Source: an uncultured Barnesiella sp. (GTDB lineage Bacteria > Bacteroidota > Bacteroidia > Bacteroidales > Barnesiellaceae_A). Taken from it: a stretch of 64,000 nucleotides of DNA. Shown piece by piece: positions 7,900 through 15,731 of this stretch. The stretch is from contig CALUJY010000008.1 in assembly GCA_944321085.1 (NCBI GenBank), positions 1 through 64,000 of the forward strand. Reading direction: 5' to 3'. Made by a program: the position numbers and the translations under genes. Under the pieces are notes generated by a model, which was given only the letters and a program-made list of their open reading frames with translations, ran no database searches and was not told the DNA's origin. Every line of letters begins with the position of its first letter. The first letter of the stretch is position 1.

Positions 7900-9150
7900 C
7901 TATCCTTTCTTTTTAATCTCTTCTATCTCACGCAGGATACAGGGAGGCAGCGAGCCTTGCGGCATGTGTTTGTGGCATACCATATCGAGCGAATACATAC
8001 GTGCGATGCAGTAGTTTACGTGGTCGCAACCGCAGCGTTGGCGGTTTTCGTTGTGCATGCGGTTGACGAAGTCGGGTTCGTTGATGAGTGCGCGCCCCAT
8101 CTGTACGCATTGGAAGTCGTGTCCCAATACTTTTTCTATTCCTTCGCGCGATACGATACCGCCTACGTATATGAGGGGGAGTTTCAGCTCGGCACGGAAT
8201 TTGAGTGCGTCGTCGAGGAAGTAGCACTCTTTGAAGGGTTCGCTTTTTATCATGTATTTGCCTACGGCCTTTACACCGTATTTAAGCCACCACGGGTGCA
8301 TGTAGTGTGTCATTGTTTGCAACGGCATAGCGCCTCGCATCACAACCATAGGTGCGCGGCTGACAAAGCCTGCGCTCAGTACCAAGGCATGGGCACCGCA
8401 TTTTTCCAGTTCTTTGGCGATGGTCAAGGCTTCGGGTATTTCTATGCCGCCTTTGAAGCCGTCATACATGTTTGTTTTCACAATCACAGCCATGTCGCTG
8501 CCGGCAGCGGTCATTACCTCGTTCATGCACTCGCGCATAAATCGCATGCGGTTGTCTAACGAGCCGCCGTATTCATCGTGTCGGCGGTTGGTGTAGGGCG
8601 AGAGAAATTGGCTGATGAGGTATCCGTGTCCGGCATGTATCTCTACGGCATCGAAATCGGCCTCGCGCGCCGTTTTCACGGCACGGCCGAAGTCTTTGGC
8701 AACCTCGGCTATCTCTTTGCGGCTCATGCCCCGGACGATGGTGGGAGAGTAGAGGTTGAAACCCGATGATGCACCTATGGGTATCTGTCCGGCCGTAGAG
8801 ATGTGCGTCATATTGCCGCAGTGGCCTAATTGTATAGATGCTGCTGCTCCGTGCGAGTGTATAGAGTCGGTAATGCGGCGCAATCCCGGGATAATCTCGG
8901 GGCGCATCCACAGCTGGGTCTCGAAGGAGAGTCCGCTGCGAGATACCGAGGCATAGGCCAGCGTGGTCATGCCTATGCCACCGGCGGCGACGCTTGTATG
9001 GTATTGATATAGTTTTTCCGAAGGGGAATAGTGTTCTGCCATGCCTTCGAAAGCTGCCGACCGTATGGTGCGGTTACGCAGTGTCAACGGGCCGATAGTG
9101 ACAGGAGTGAAAAGCAACGAGTCGTTGTATTTCTTTTCAGATGTGTCCAT
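7900..9150 (-). CDS. Old-yellow-enzyme family NADH:flavin oxidoreductase (candidate 3-oxo-4-ene 5-beta-reductase)
   Basis: A 416-residue FMN-dependent TIM barrel of the OYE family. The hallmark segment EIHAGHGYLISQFLSPYTNR followed by DEYGGSLDNRMRF is present, as is the phosphate-binding YVGGI...VQMGRALI end of the barrel. It lacks the C-terminal FAD/NAD(P) domain that BaiCD and 2,4-dienoyl-CoA reductases carry. A cysteine patch remains near the C-terminus (C373, C375, C381, C392), but its spacing departs from the usual C-x2-C-x3-C-x11/12-C, with V378 where one ligand would be expected. Between a 5-alpha-reductase-like gene (5-base gap) and two SDRs, it is a candidate for reducing the C4-C5 double bond of a 3-oxo steroid in the 5-beta sense. 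That specificity is inferred from context. Confidence 0.85.
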   Translation of the reverse strand: MDTSEKKYNDSLLFTPVTIGPLTLRNRTIRSAAFEGMAEHYSPSEKLYQYHTSVAAGGIGMTTLAYASVSRSGLSFETQLWMRPEIIPGLRRITDSIHSHGAAASIQLGHCGNMTHISTAGQIPIGASSGFNLYSPTIVRGMSRKEIAEVAKDFGRAVKTAREADFDAVEIHAGHGYLISQFLSPYTNRRHDEYGGSLDNRMRFMRECMNEVMTAAGSDMAVIVKTNMYDGFKGGIEIPEALTIAKELEKCGAHALVLSAGFVSRAPMVVMRGAMPLQTMTHYMHPWWLKYGVKAVGKYMIKSEPFKECYFLDDALKFRAELKLPLIYVGGIVSREGIEKVLGHDFQCVQMGRALINEPDFVNRMHNENRQRCGCDHVNYCIARMYSLDMVCHKHMPQGSLPPCILREIEEIKKKG

Positions 9151-9155
9151 TTCGC

Positions 9156-9944
9156 TTAATAGATAAAAGGTATAATGCGTTTGCGATGCTCTTGTATGAA
9201 GTCTTCGCCAAATTCGTCGGCGTAGCGTTTATATATCTGATGTGCTCGCGGCGTAAGGTTGGCAAAAGTCCACCATGCGAATACGGCGCCAGCCCACGAC
9301 CATGTGAGAATGGCAAACCCTATCCACTCTACCAATTCGCCGAAGTAGTTGGCCGACGAGACGTAACGGAACATACCGCCGTGAGGAAGGTAGTGGCGCG
9401 TGTCGCCGGGTTTGCGCAGGTTGCGTATGATATGGTCGCTGTGTAAATTGACGGCCATGCCGCAGAAAAATAAGATGGTACCCAACAAGAATTGAGTCGA
9501 GGTGAACCATTTGTCGCCGTAATAGTCAATCGGCGATATGTAGAAGAGCCATCCGCCTTGCATAAGTGCGTTGAGGGTGTTGAAGAGGATGCCGCTGAGC
9601 ATGATGCTTATTGCCATACGGCTACTGCTCTTGAATAGGAGCGGGAAGATAAACGAGCGTTGGAAATAATGCACCTCGAAAAAGAGGAACATGCACAACC
9701 GAACCGGATCGTCGGTGCGGTCGCTCATCATCCATAGCCATAACATGACAAAGAAAACGGGAGCTTCCATTAGAATCCATCCCAAACGGTTGGGGATGGA
9801 AGGGCCCCATTTCTTGTTGAAAAATACACCATAACCCGCTTTAATGAAATAAAGCGCTATGAAAACGATAAGTCCGAGTAACGTCATTCCTATAAGGAAC
9901 CAATTAAAATAAGCCTCCATGCGTGATGTTTCTTGTGCGTGCAT
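9156..9944 (-). CDS. 3-oxo-5-alpha-steroid 4-dehydrogenase (5-alpha-reductase) family membrane enzyme
   Basis: A 262-residue polytopic membrane protein with about six hydrophobic segments. The C-terminal 85 residues closely follow eukaryotic steroid 5-alpha-reductases: GGMFRYVSSANYFGELVEW, then a Trp-rich helix, ANLTPRAHQIYKRY, and the family-typical end RKRIIPFIY. Members use NADPH to reduce the C4-C5 double bond of 3-oxo-4-ene steroids; related gut Bacteroidales enzymes act on bile acid intermediates on the way to isoallolithocholate. ATG 9944 is used; ATG 9920 (MEAYFNW) would remove only eight polar residues. It is the first gene of a four-gene operon with gaps of 5, 7 and -1 bases. DUF1295-type relatives with other substrates exist, so activity needs testing. 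Confidence 0.87.
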   Translation of the reverse strand: MHAQETSRMEAYFNWFLIGMTLLGLIVFIALYFIKAGYGVFFNKKWGPSIPNRLGWILMEAPVFFVMLWLWMMSDRTDDPVRLCMFLFFEVHYFQRSFIFPLLFKSSSRMAISIMLSGILFNTLNALMQGGWLFYISPIDYYGDKWFTSTQFLLGTILFFCGMAVNLHSDHIIRNLRKPGDTRHYLPHGGMFRYVSSANYFGELVEWIGFAILTWSWAGAVFAWWTFANLTPRAHQIYKRYADEFGEDFIQEHRKRIIPFIY

Positions 9945-10017
9945 CGTGTGGATACAAGGTATTCTCTGTGGCGAGAAGCCCTAAAAAAGACCTATACGCG
10001 ATGCTTTTATTTGGCTA

Positions 10018-10025
10018 CAAATGTA
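10018..10025 (-). promoter_or_regulatory. -7 box of the steroid-reductase operon
   Basis: Minus strand TACATTTG matches TAnnTTTG and would give a leader of about 65-70 bases. A clear -33 box is missing, so the promoter may be weak or need an activator. Confidence 0.4.
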
Positions 10026-10110
10026 ATGATTTTTTTGCAATATTTTTTTCTTGTACCTATTATTTGTCATGGCAACCATAAGCACAGAGCATAATGATAG
10101 TTGCCTGATA

Positions 10111-10141
10111 GTGACAATATGAAAAACTATTCGTACCTTCG
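10111..10141 (+). promoter_or_regulatory. Promoter of the MIP18-family gene
   Basis: TTGC at 10111-10114, a 19-base spacer, then TACCTTCG at 10134-10141 (7 of 8 matches to TAnnTTTG). It lies 15-27 bases before the two possible start codons. Confidence 0.5.
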
Positions 10142-10155
10142 TTCTCTCATTCTAT

Positions 10156-10479
10156 ATGAAAGAAATTATGAGCAAAGAACTGGAATTGGAAGAAAAAATC
10201 GTGAAGATGTTGCGAACGGTTTTCGACCCCGAAATACCGGTAAATGTCTATGATTTGGGACTGATATATAAAATAGAAATGGAAAATGGCGTAGCGCACA
10301 TCGATATGACGCTTACGGCGCCTAATTGTCCCGCAGCCGATTTTATCATAGACGATATACGTTCTAAGGTGGAGAGCATCGAGGGTATCGAGCATGCCGA
10401 TGTGCAACTTGTCTTTGAGCCCGAGTGGTCGCAAGATATGATGAGCGAAGAGGCGAAGCTCGACCTTGGCTTTTTGTAA
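10156..10479 (+). CDS. MIP18 family (DUF59) Fe-S cluster assembly protein, SufT/PaaD-like
   Basis: A 107-residue single-domain protein. The family motif DPEIPVNVYDLGLIY spans about residues 24-38 and the conserved cysteine lies in TAPNCPAAD. DUF59 proteins help mature Fe-S proteins or their carriers, in the cytoplasm. A second ATG at 10168 (MSKELELEE) may be the true start because the predicted transcript begins near 10146. It is followed 22 bases later by the lpxH-like gene on the same strand, with which it probably shares a transcript. No suf or isc genes are in the window, so its partner is unknown. Confidence 0.88.
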   Translation: MKEIMSKELELEEKIVKMLRTVFDPEIPVNVYDLGLIYKIEMENGVAHIDMTLTAPNCPAADFIIDDIRSKVESIEGIEHADVQLVFEPEWSQDMMSEEAKLDLGFL

Positions 10480-10501
10480 TCTCGTAAGCCGGTGATTTCC
10501 T

Positions 10502-11248
10502 ATGAGTATCCGTAACAAAACATATTTCATCGCCGATCTCCATTTGGGCGCGTCGTATATAGACAATCGCGAAGCCGAACGGCGGGTGGTACGCTGGCTC
10601 GATAGCATACAGCACGATGCTGCCCGGCTCTTTCTTATGGGCGATATTTTCGATTATTGGTTCGAGTATCGTCATGTAGTCCCCCGGGGATATGTCAGGT
10701 TTTTGGGCAAACTTGCTTCGCTTGCCGACAGCGGCGTGGAGATACATTGGTTTACGGGAAATCACGATATATGGATATTCGATTATTTGCCCGACGAGTT
10801 GGGTATCATCTTGCATCGCAAGTGTACCGAGATGGTGATAGACGGGCACACCTTTTTCCTTGCTCATGGCGACGATGTGGGCGAACGTACCCGCAGTTTC
10901 CGTTTTTTGCAAGGTCTGTTCCGCAATAAGTGTGCGCAGCGTTGTTACGCATGGATTCATCCCGACCTTACGATGGTATTGGCACACTGTTGGTCGTCGT
11001 CGAGTCGCAACAGTCATTCGGAAGAGAGCGAGCGTTATAAGGGAGAAGACGAAGAGCCGCTCGTACGTTTCGCCAAGGAGTATGCTGCCCGGCACGAGGT
11101 AGACTATTTGATTATGGGGCACCGCCATATCTTGCTCGACCTGATGCTTTCACGTCGTAGTCGGCTGATTATTTTGGGCGACTGGATTAAGAATTTTTCA
11201 TACGCAGTCTACGATGGAGAGCAACTGACGGTCGACATATTTGAGTGA
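10502..11248 (+). CDS. lpxH: UDP-2,3-diacylglucosamine diphosphatase, LpxH-like
   Basis: A 248-residue calcineurin-like metallophosphoesterase with all metal-binding blocks in order: ADLHLG near the N-terminus, GDIFDYWFEY, GNHDIW, LAHGDDVG and MGHRH. This LpxH subset (GDIFDYWFEY) hydrolyses the pyrophosphate of UDP-2,3-diacylglucosamine to give lipid X in lipid A synthesis on the inner face of the cytoplasmic membrane. Length is usual. It follows the MIP18 gene by 22 bases. Bacteroidetes carry more than one related paralogue, so the symbol is the most likely rather than proven assignment. Confidence 0.85.
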   Translation: MSIRNKTYFIADLHLGASYIDNREAERRVVRWLDSIQHDAARLFLMGDIFDYWFEYRHVVPRGYVRFLGKLASLADSGVEIHWFTGNHDIWIFDYLPDELGIILHRKCTEMVIDGHTFFLAHGDDVGERTRSFRFLQGLFRNKCAQRCYAWIHPDLTMVLAHCWSSSSRNSHSEESERYKGEDEEPLVRFAKEYAARHEVDYLIMGHRHILLDLMLSRRSRLIILGDWIKNFSYAVYDGEQLTVDIFE

Positions 11249-11456
11249 TGCAGGCCGTTACCTGTTATATTCATGAGGGAAAAATGATAAATTGTAAGTG
11301 AGAGTTGATTATTTTGTTGTATTAACATTATTTCAATATTAGGACGCCAATTTAGAAAATTTAGAAAAGTTCTATGATACAACATGTTACAATGAAGATG
11401 CCTTCTTTCTCATTTCGTCCTGTCGCAAAAACATATTATAAAACATATCTTTTTTC

Positions 11457-11488
11457 TTGTTGCGGCAAGAAAAAAGGGTGTATCTTTG
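11457..11488 (+). promoter_or_regulatory. Orphan promoter upstream of a candidate small RNA
   Basis: TTGT at 11457-11460, a 20-base spacer and a perfect TATCTTTG -7 box at 11481-11488. No coding sequence begins downstream; instead a strong hairpin follows within 60 bases. Confidence 0.6.
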
Positions 11489-11492
11489 TCGC

Positions 11493-11580
11493 ACTAACCT
11501 AAAACAATCTTTTTTACCTTAAAATTAATACCTATTGAAAACCTAATAATAAGGAGTTCCTGTGAAGGAACTCCTTATTA
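11493..11580 (+). ncRNA. Candidate small RNA of about 90 nt
   Basis: A good promoter (11457-11488) predicts transcription starting near 11493 and a perfect 14-bp hairpin closes the unit at 11580. The region between is A+T-rich and has no ATG-started ORF. It stands between convergent genes (lpxH-like on plus, barrel protein on minus). No match to a named RNA family was recognised. The exact 5' end is an estimate from the promoter. Confidence 0.45.
11547..11580 (+). terminator. Hairpin closing the candidate small RNA
   Basis: Perfect 14-bp arms (11547-11560 and 11567-11580) with a 6-base loop. The following T-tract is weak (ATTTCT). It could also stop transcription arriving from lpxH. Confidence 0.55.
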
Positions 11581-11814
11581 ATTTCTATATGTTACCTAAT
11601 TTGTTCGATGGTGTTGCATAACAAGGCGTCTGCCGAAGAGTGGGAAAGCAACAGCTTGTCGGGAATCGGCTATATATTTCGGGAATACATATTGTTTAAT
11701 ATCTCTATGTATCTATATCTCGGCCGTGCAGATGGCAACCTTGTAGGCATAGAATGGAACCAACGAGCTTCTTTTATATGCTTCCCGACGGTGACGGCTG
11801 TCTTGGCGAGAACG

Positions 11815-12762
11815 TCAAAATTCGAATCCTATTCTTAATCCTGTGGCGCACGTGAGTATCCACTTGTATGTATATAAGTAGGAGCCGCTATGCGTGTTAT
11901 AGACATACTCTGAGCTTGATAGAGGTTGCAGCTCTATGAAAGGAGTGATGTGCAGTGCAAATTTGGGTGAGAACCCCAGTCGCAATCCGGCATCGAAATA
12001 CCAATAAAATCCTATATCGCTACTGATGGATAGTCCGATGCGTGTACCTGCCGAGAACTGAACTAAATCTTTGCCTACATTGGTGCGTAATTCGGTATAT
12101 ATAGGCATGTATATCTCACCGCCGCTTTTGTCTTCCACAAAATTCAGAGCAAATCCGCCGCCTATAAAGAGGTTGGGGTGTATTTGTACTCCGTGCGTCG
12201 TAGAGAATCCTATCTGCAAGTAATCGGGATAGAATATTGCGGAGTTTGTCGAAACGTAGCCGTGGTATCCCGGTTGGGGGATGTGTTGGTTCTGTGGCTC
12301 TAATATCAAAGGCTCTCTATGTTGAGGCGGTTGTGTAGCAATAATATGTCGTTTCTCTGGGCGCGGTTGGTCGGCTACGGGAGGAAGCGGTTTGTTCGAC
12401 AGTTGTCCGGGTTTCTCGGGGTGTTGTGGACTTGCCGGGTCGGGTTGGTCGGCTGCGGGTGGCAGCGGTTCGTTGGGTAGTTGTCCGGATTTCTCGGGGT
12501 GTTGTGGACTTGTCGGGGCGGGTTGGTCAGCGGTAGGGGTCGGGTTGGGACGGTCGGCATCAGATAATGCGATACGCGAAATAGAAGAAATGGGATATGT
12601 GAATTTCCTACCGTCGGGTGTAGATATTACTATGTCTTTGAGCGGATTTATTTCCAATATTTTGCCTTCTATGGTGAGACCGTCTTTCATATAGATGGTG
12701 TCGCCCGAAGCAAATGAAATTCCCGAGAGTAAGAGAATGGTAAGTAATAGCGATTTTTTCAT
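11815..12762 (-). CDS. Predicted outer-membrane barrel protein with proline-rich linker
   Basis: A 315-residue exported protein of no recognised family. It begins with a clear signal peptide (MKKSLLLTILLLSGISFASG). Residues 21-66 form a small beta domain that reads like sensor domains of T9SS-era Bacteroidetes surface proteins (DTIYMKDGLTIEGKILEINP). A linker at 78-129 is two 26-residue Pro/Gln-rich repeats. From about 160 to the end there are alternating amphipathic strands ending in the aromatic residue F (LRIGFEF), typical of an outer-membrane beta-barrel. The linker probably spans the periplasm between the N-terminal domain and the barrel. No neighbours in the same transcript; role unknown. 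Confidence 0.75.
   Translation of the reverse strand: MKKSLLLTILLLSGISFASGDTIYMKDGLTIEGKILEINPLKDIVISTPDGRKFTYPISSISRIALSDADRPNPTPTADQPAPTSPQHPEKSGQLPNEPLPPAADQPDPASPQHPEKPGQLSNKPLPPVADQPRPEKRHIIATQPPQHREPLILEPQNQHIPQPGYHGYVSTNSAIFYPDYLQIGFSTTHGVQIHPNLFIGGGFALNFVEDKSGGEIYMPIYTELRTNVGKDLVQFSAGTRIGLSISSDIGFYWYFDAGLRLGFSPKFALHITPFIELQPLSSSEYVYNTHSGSYLYTYKWILTCATGLRIGFEF
12376..12531 (-). repeat. Two 78-bp repeats coding a Pro/Gln-rich linker
   Basis: Two adjacent 26-codon units (residues 78-103 and 104-129, consensus ADQPxPxSPQHPEKxGQL...) differ at only a few bases, so they arose by recent duplication. They stay in frame. Confidence 0.8.
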
Positions 12763-12911
12763 GGCGGGAAAATATTGAATTTATACTTTGTAAAGGTAAA
12801 ATATATGTTTGAAAAATGCAACTTTTATATTTTTATTGTCTGAAAAAATGCGATATGATAGGTAGGTGGTATTATATCCGCTCACTTGGGTATAGGTGTT
12901 ATTGTGCTGAA

Positions 12912-12943
12912 TTTGTGAATTTTGACACAAATTCGTATCTTTG
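12912..12943 (+). promoter_or_regulatory. Promoter of the pectate lyase gene
   Basis: A textbook Bacteroidales promoter: TTTG at 12912-12915, 20-base spacer, TATCTTTG at 12936-12943. It predicts a leader of about 50 bases before ATG 13001. Confidence 0.65.
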
Positions 12944-13000
12944 CAAAATCTTAGTTGAATCAGAATCAATAATTATTGTATAAAGAAAGCTATAACTATC

Positions 13001-15544
13001 ATGAAAAGAATTTCTATTTTGTTATGTAGCGTCTTGCTGGCTGCGGGAAGTATCTCGATGGCTGAAACTCCGGCTTTCCCCGGAGCCGAAGGTTTTGCAC
13101 GCTACACGACCACCGGCGGTCGAGGCGGAGCAGTTTATCATGTGACGAAGCTCACCGACGACAGTTCGGAGGGAACACTGCGTTGGGCAGTCAAGAAATC
13201 GGGGAAACGTACCATCGTTTTCGACATATCGGGTACTATCGAATTGCAAAGTAATCTCACCATCAACAACGGCGACCTTACCATTGCCGGACAAACAGCG
13301 CCCGGCGACGGTATCTGTATCAAGAATCGTACGATACAGGTTTCGGCCGATAATGTGATTATTCGTTTCCTACGTTTCCGACTCGGTACCGATAAGCCCG
13401 ACGATGATGGTACACTCGATGCCGATGCCATTTGGGGACGCAATCACTCCAATATTATCATCGACCACTGCTCGATGAGTTGGAGTACCGACGAGTGCGG
13501 CTCGTTCTATGACAATACCAATTTCACCATGCAGTGGTGTTTCCTTGCCGAGAGCTTGCGCGGCTCGCTTCATCCCAAAGGAAATCACGGCTATGGCGGT
13601 ATTTGGGGAGGTCATGGTGCATCGTTCCATCACAACATTTTGGCACATAACGACAGCCGTAACCCTCGTATGTGCGGCAGCCGTTTTACCAACCGTCCCG
13701 ATTTGGAGAAGGTCGATTATCGCAACAATGTAGTATATAACTGGGGTAAGACCAATAGCGGATATGCAGGAGAAGGCGGTACTTATAATTTTGTCAATAA
13801 CTACTATAAACCCGGTGCCGCTACGGCCGAAAGTATCGTAGCGCGTATCTTCTCGCCTAATGCCGATGACGGTTCCAATTCGCAGCCCCAAGGTGTGTGG
13901 GGGACTTTCTATGTAGCCGGCAATTATGTCGACGGTACTGCACCCTACTCGAATGTACAGAACGGAGCGTCGCGTATTGCTGCAACTAACGAAGATAACT
14001 GGAATGGCATACATATCAACGATAACAATGGGAGTACGACAGTCGATAATATACGCAGTACTACCGAGTATGATTTTGCCGATGTCACGACGCATACTGC
14101 CGCCACCGCTTTTGAGAAAGTGGTACGGTATGCCGGAGCTTCTTACCGTCGCGATGCCGTAGACGAGCGCGTTGCCGGTGAGATAACCAGCGGTACCTAT
14201 ACTTATGTTGGTTCGGTGTTGGGCGGACTGGGTATTATAGACTCTCCCTCCGACGTCGGTGGGTGGCCTATACTGATAAGTGATGAAGCTCCCGTCGATA
14301 CCGACCTCGACGGTATTCCCGATGCATGGGAAGTAGCCAATGGGCTCGACCCGGAGGATGCTGCCGACGGAGCGTCGCTTTGGAGCGATGGCAGTGGCTA
14401 TACGGCACTCGAAGTATATATGAACAGTCTTGTGGAGGATATAATGAAAGCCGGTTATGCCGATGCCGAAAGCACGGTCGAGGAGTCTTATCCTGCATAC
14501 GTCGACCCCAATGCGGGTATCGAAGTGACTACACTCGAAGCTACCGACATAAAGCAACGCGAAGCAGTTCTCAACGGTACGGTCATAGCTGAGGCCGGTA
14601 AGGTGACGGCTTGCGGTTTTGAATATCGCGCCGCCGACGAGACCTCTTATACAGCTATTCCTTTACAAGGAACTACTCTTACTTACCAACTCACCGACCT
14701 TGTACCTTCTACGTCGTACGTCTACCGTGTCTATGCCGAGACCGTTTCGGGCAGTGTCGTTTATGGAACTCCCGTAATGTTTACGACGCTCGCTCCCGGG
14801 TTGGGCGATTCGTTCTTCCCCTCGTCGATGCTCGACGCCGATGGTTACTATTGGTTCAATACAGCCAATGACACCCAGACACAACAATACATCGCCGACG
14901 GAACGCTGGTTTTTGCCGACTCCGACGTAAGTACCACTAACTACAATCCTGAGAAGGCCGGTGCTGATGCTGCCGGAGCCTCCGGACAAGGATTGACAGG
15001 CTGTATTACAATAGCTTCACGCAATCGCGATGTAGAGGGCAGCGAGGGTGGTAGCCTCTTTGTGAACATCCCCGATTGTGCTCGCTTCAAGATGTTTACT
15101 TCTACGACGGGTACACGTACGTTCAAGGTTCTCAAACAAGACGAGGCAGGTGCATGGAATGTCGTATTCACGGAGTCGGGCGCCAAGAAAGGTCAGGCCG
15201 AATACGACCTCAGTGAGCAATTCAAGAGCACCGAACCTATCAGTATAGAGATACGCAACCTTGGTACGGGTGGACTGATGATACACGGCATGAGCATCTA
15301 TCATACCGATTCTTATTCGGCCGTGACGCCCGTATGGCAAGAACAAACCACTCGTATATGGTTGAGCAACGGTATGTTATATGCTCCCGAAGCTGCAACG
15401 CTTTCGGTTTATGACCTTACGGGGGCATTGATTCTGCACGGGAATGCCAATAGCCTCGATGTTTCGTCGTTGGCTCGCGGTATCTATGTGGTACGTGCCG
15501 TTTTACCCGACGGTACAGTATGCTCTGCCAAAGTAGTCCGATAG
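13001..15544 (+). CDS. Pectate lyase (PL1 family) with T9SS sorting domain
   Basis: An 847-residue exported enzyme. Signal peptide 1-21; a PL1 right-handed beta-helix from about 25 to 400, opening with FPGAEGFARYTTTGGRGG and containing the typical IIIDHCSMSWSTDE and GSLHPKGNHGYGGIWGG blocks. It cleaves polygalacturonate by beta-elimination with calcium. A calcium-binding TSP3-like loop (DTDLDGIPDAWE) follows near 430, a fibronectin III-like domain near 510-600, and a beta-rich domain to about 770. The last 70 residues form a type A T9SS sorting domain (LSVYDLTGA...ARGIYVVRAV), so it should be secreted across the outer membrane. It has its own promoter and terminator, and the pectinesterase at 36.4-39.7 kb is its natural partner. 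Precise pectin preference is not evident. Confidence 0.9.
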   Translation: MKRISILLCSVLLAAGSISMAETPAFPGAEGFARYTTTGGRGGAVYHVTKLTDDSSEGTLRWAVKKSGKRTIVFDISGTIELQSNLTINNGDLTIAGQTAPGDGICIKNRTIQVSADNVIIRFLRFRLGTDKPDDDGTLDADAIWGRNHSNIIIDHCSMSWSTDECGSFYDNTNFTMQWCFLAESLRGSLHPKGNHGYGGIWGGHGASFHHNILAHNDSRNPRMCGSRFTNRPDLEKVDYRNNVVYNWGKTNSGYAGEGGTYNFVNNYYKPGAATAESIVARIFSPNADDGSNSQPQGVWGTFYVAGNYVDGTAPYSNVQNGASRIAATNEDNWNGIHINDNNGSTTVDNIRSTTEYDFADVTTHTAATAFEKVVRYAGASYRRDAVDERVAGEITSGTYTYVGSVLGGLGIIDSPSDVGGWPILISDEAPVDTDLDGIPDAWEVANGLDPEDAADGASLWSDGSGYTALEVYMNSLVEDIMKAGYADAESTVEESYPAYVDPNAGIEVTTLEATDIKQREAVLNGTVIAEAGKVTACGFEYRAADETSYTAIPLQGTTLTYQLTDLVPSTSYVYRVYAETVSGSVVYGTPVMFTTLAPGLGDSFFPSSMLDADGYYWFNTANDTQTQQYIADGTLVFADSDVSTTNYNPEKAGADAAGASGQGLTGCITIASRNRDVEGSEGGSLFVNIPDCARFKMFTSTTGTRTFKVLKQDEAGAWNVVFTESGAKKGQAEYDLSEQFKSTEPISIEIRNLGTGGLMIHGMSIYHTDSYSAVTPVWQEQTTRIWLSNGMLYAPEAATLSVYDLTGALILHGNANSLDVSSLARGIYVVRAVLPDGTVCSAKVVR

Positions 15545-15568
15545 ACATCGCTTTGTGTAAATAAACAA

Positions 15569-15610
15569 CCGAGAGGCTACCTGTGACATATCGTCGAGGT
15601 AGCCTCTCGG
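15569..15610 (+). terminator. Terminator of the pectate lyase gene
   Basis: Perfect 14-bp arms (15569-15582, 15597-15610) around a 14-base loop, 25 bases past the stop. It may also serve the converging TonB receptor gene. Confidence 0.65.
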
Positions 15611-15731
15611 CGTTTCAGTAGGATAAAAAAGTGTGTTAAGATAGAGCCGTTAGTCTCTGTTAAAAATGTTTCCGCTCCTATTGATTATTGCTTTCTGCCC
15701 TGCCGTATTTTTGGGGGGCTGACATATATTA

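Noticed and set aside
7525..8559. 344-codon open frame opposite the SDR and OYE genes
   Set aside because: Fully antisense to two enzymes with intact motifs; low-complexity composition, no start context.
11608..11838. 76-codon plus-strand frame between the candidate RNA and the barrel gene
   Set aside because: Overlaps the end of the barrel gene, has no ribosome site, promoter or similarity.
13370..14557. 395-codon open frame on the strand opposite the pectate lyase gene
   Set aside because: Lies fully inside a well-supported gene, has no recognisable domain, and mirrors the codon bias of the sense strand.
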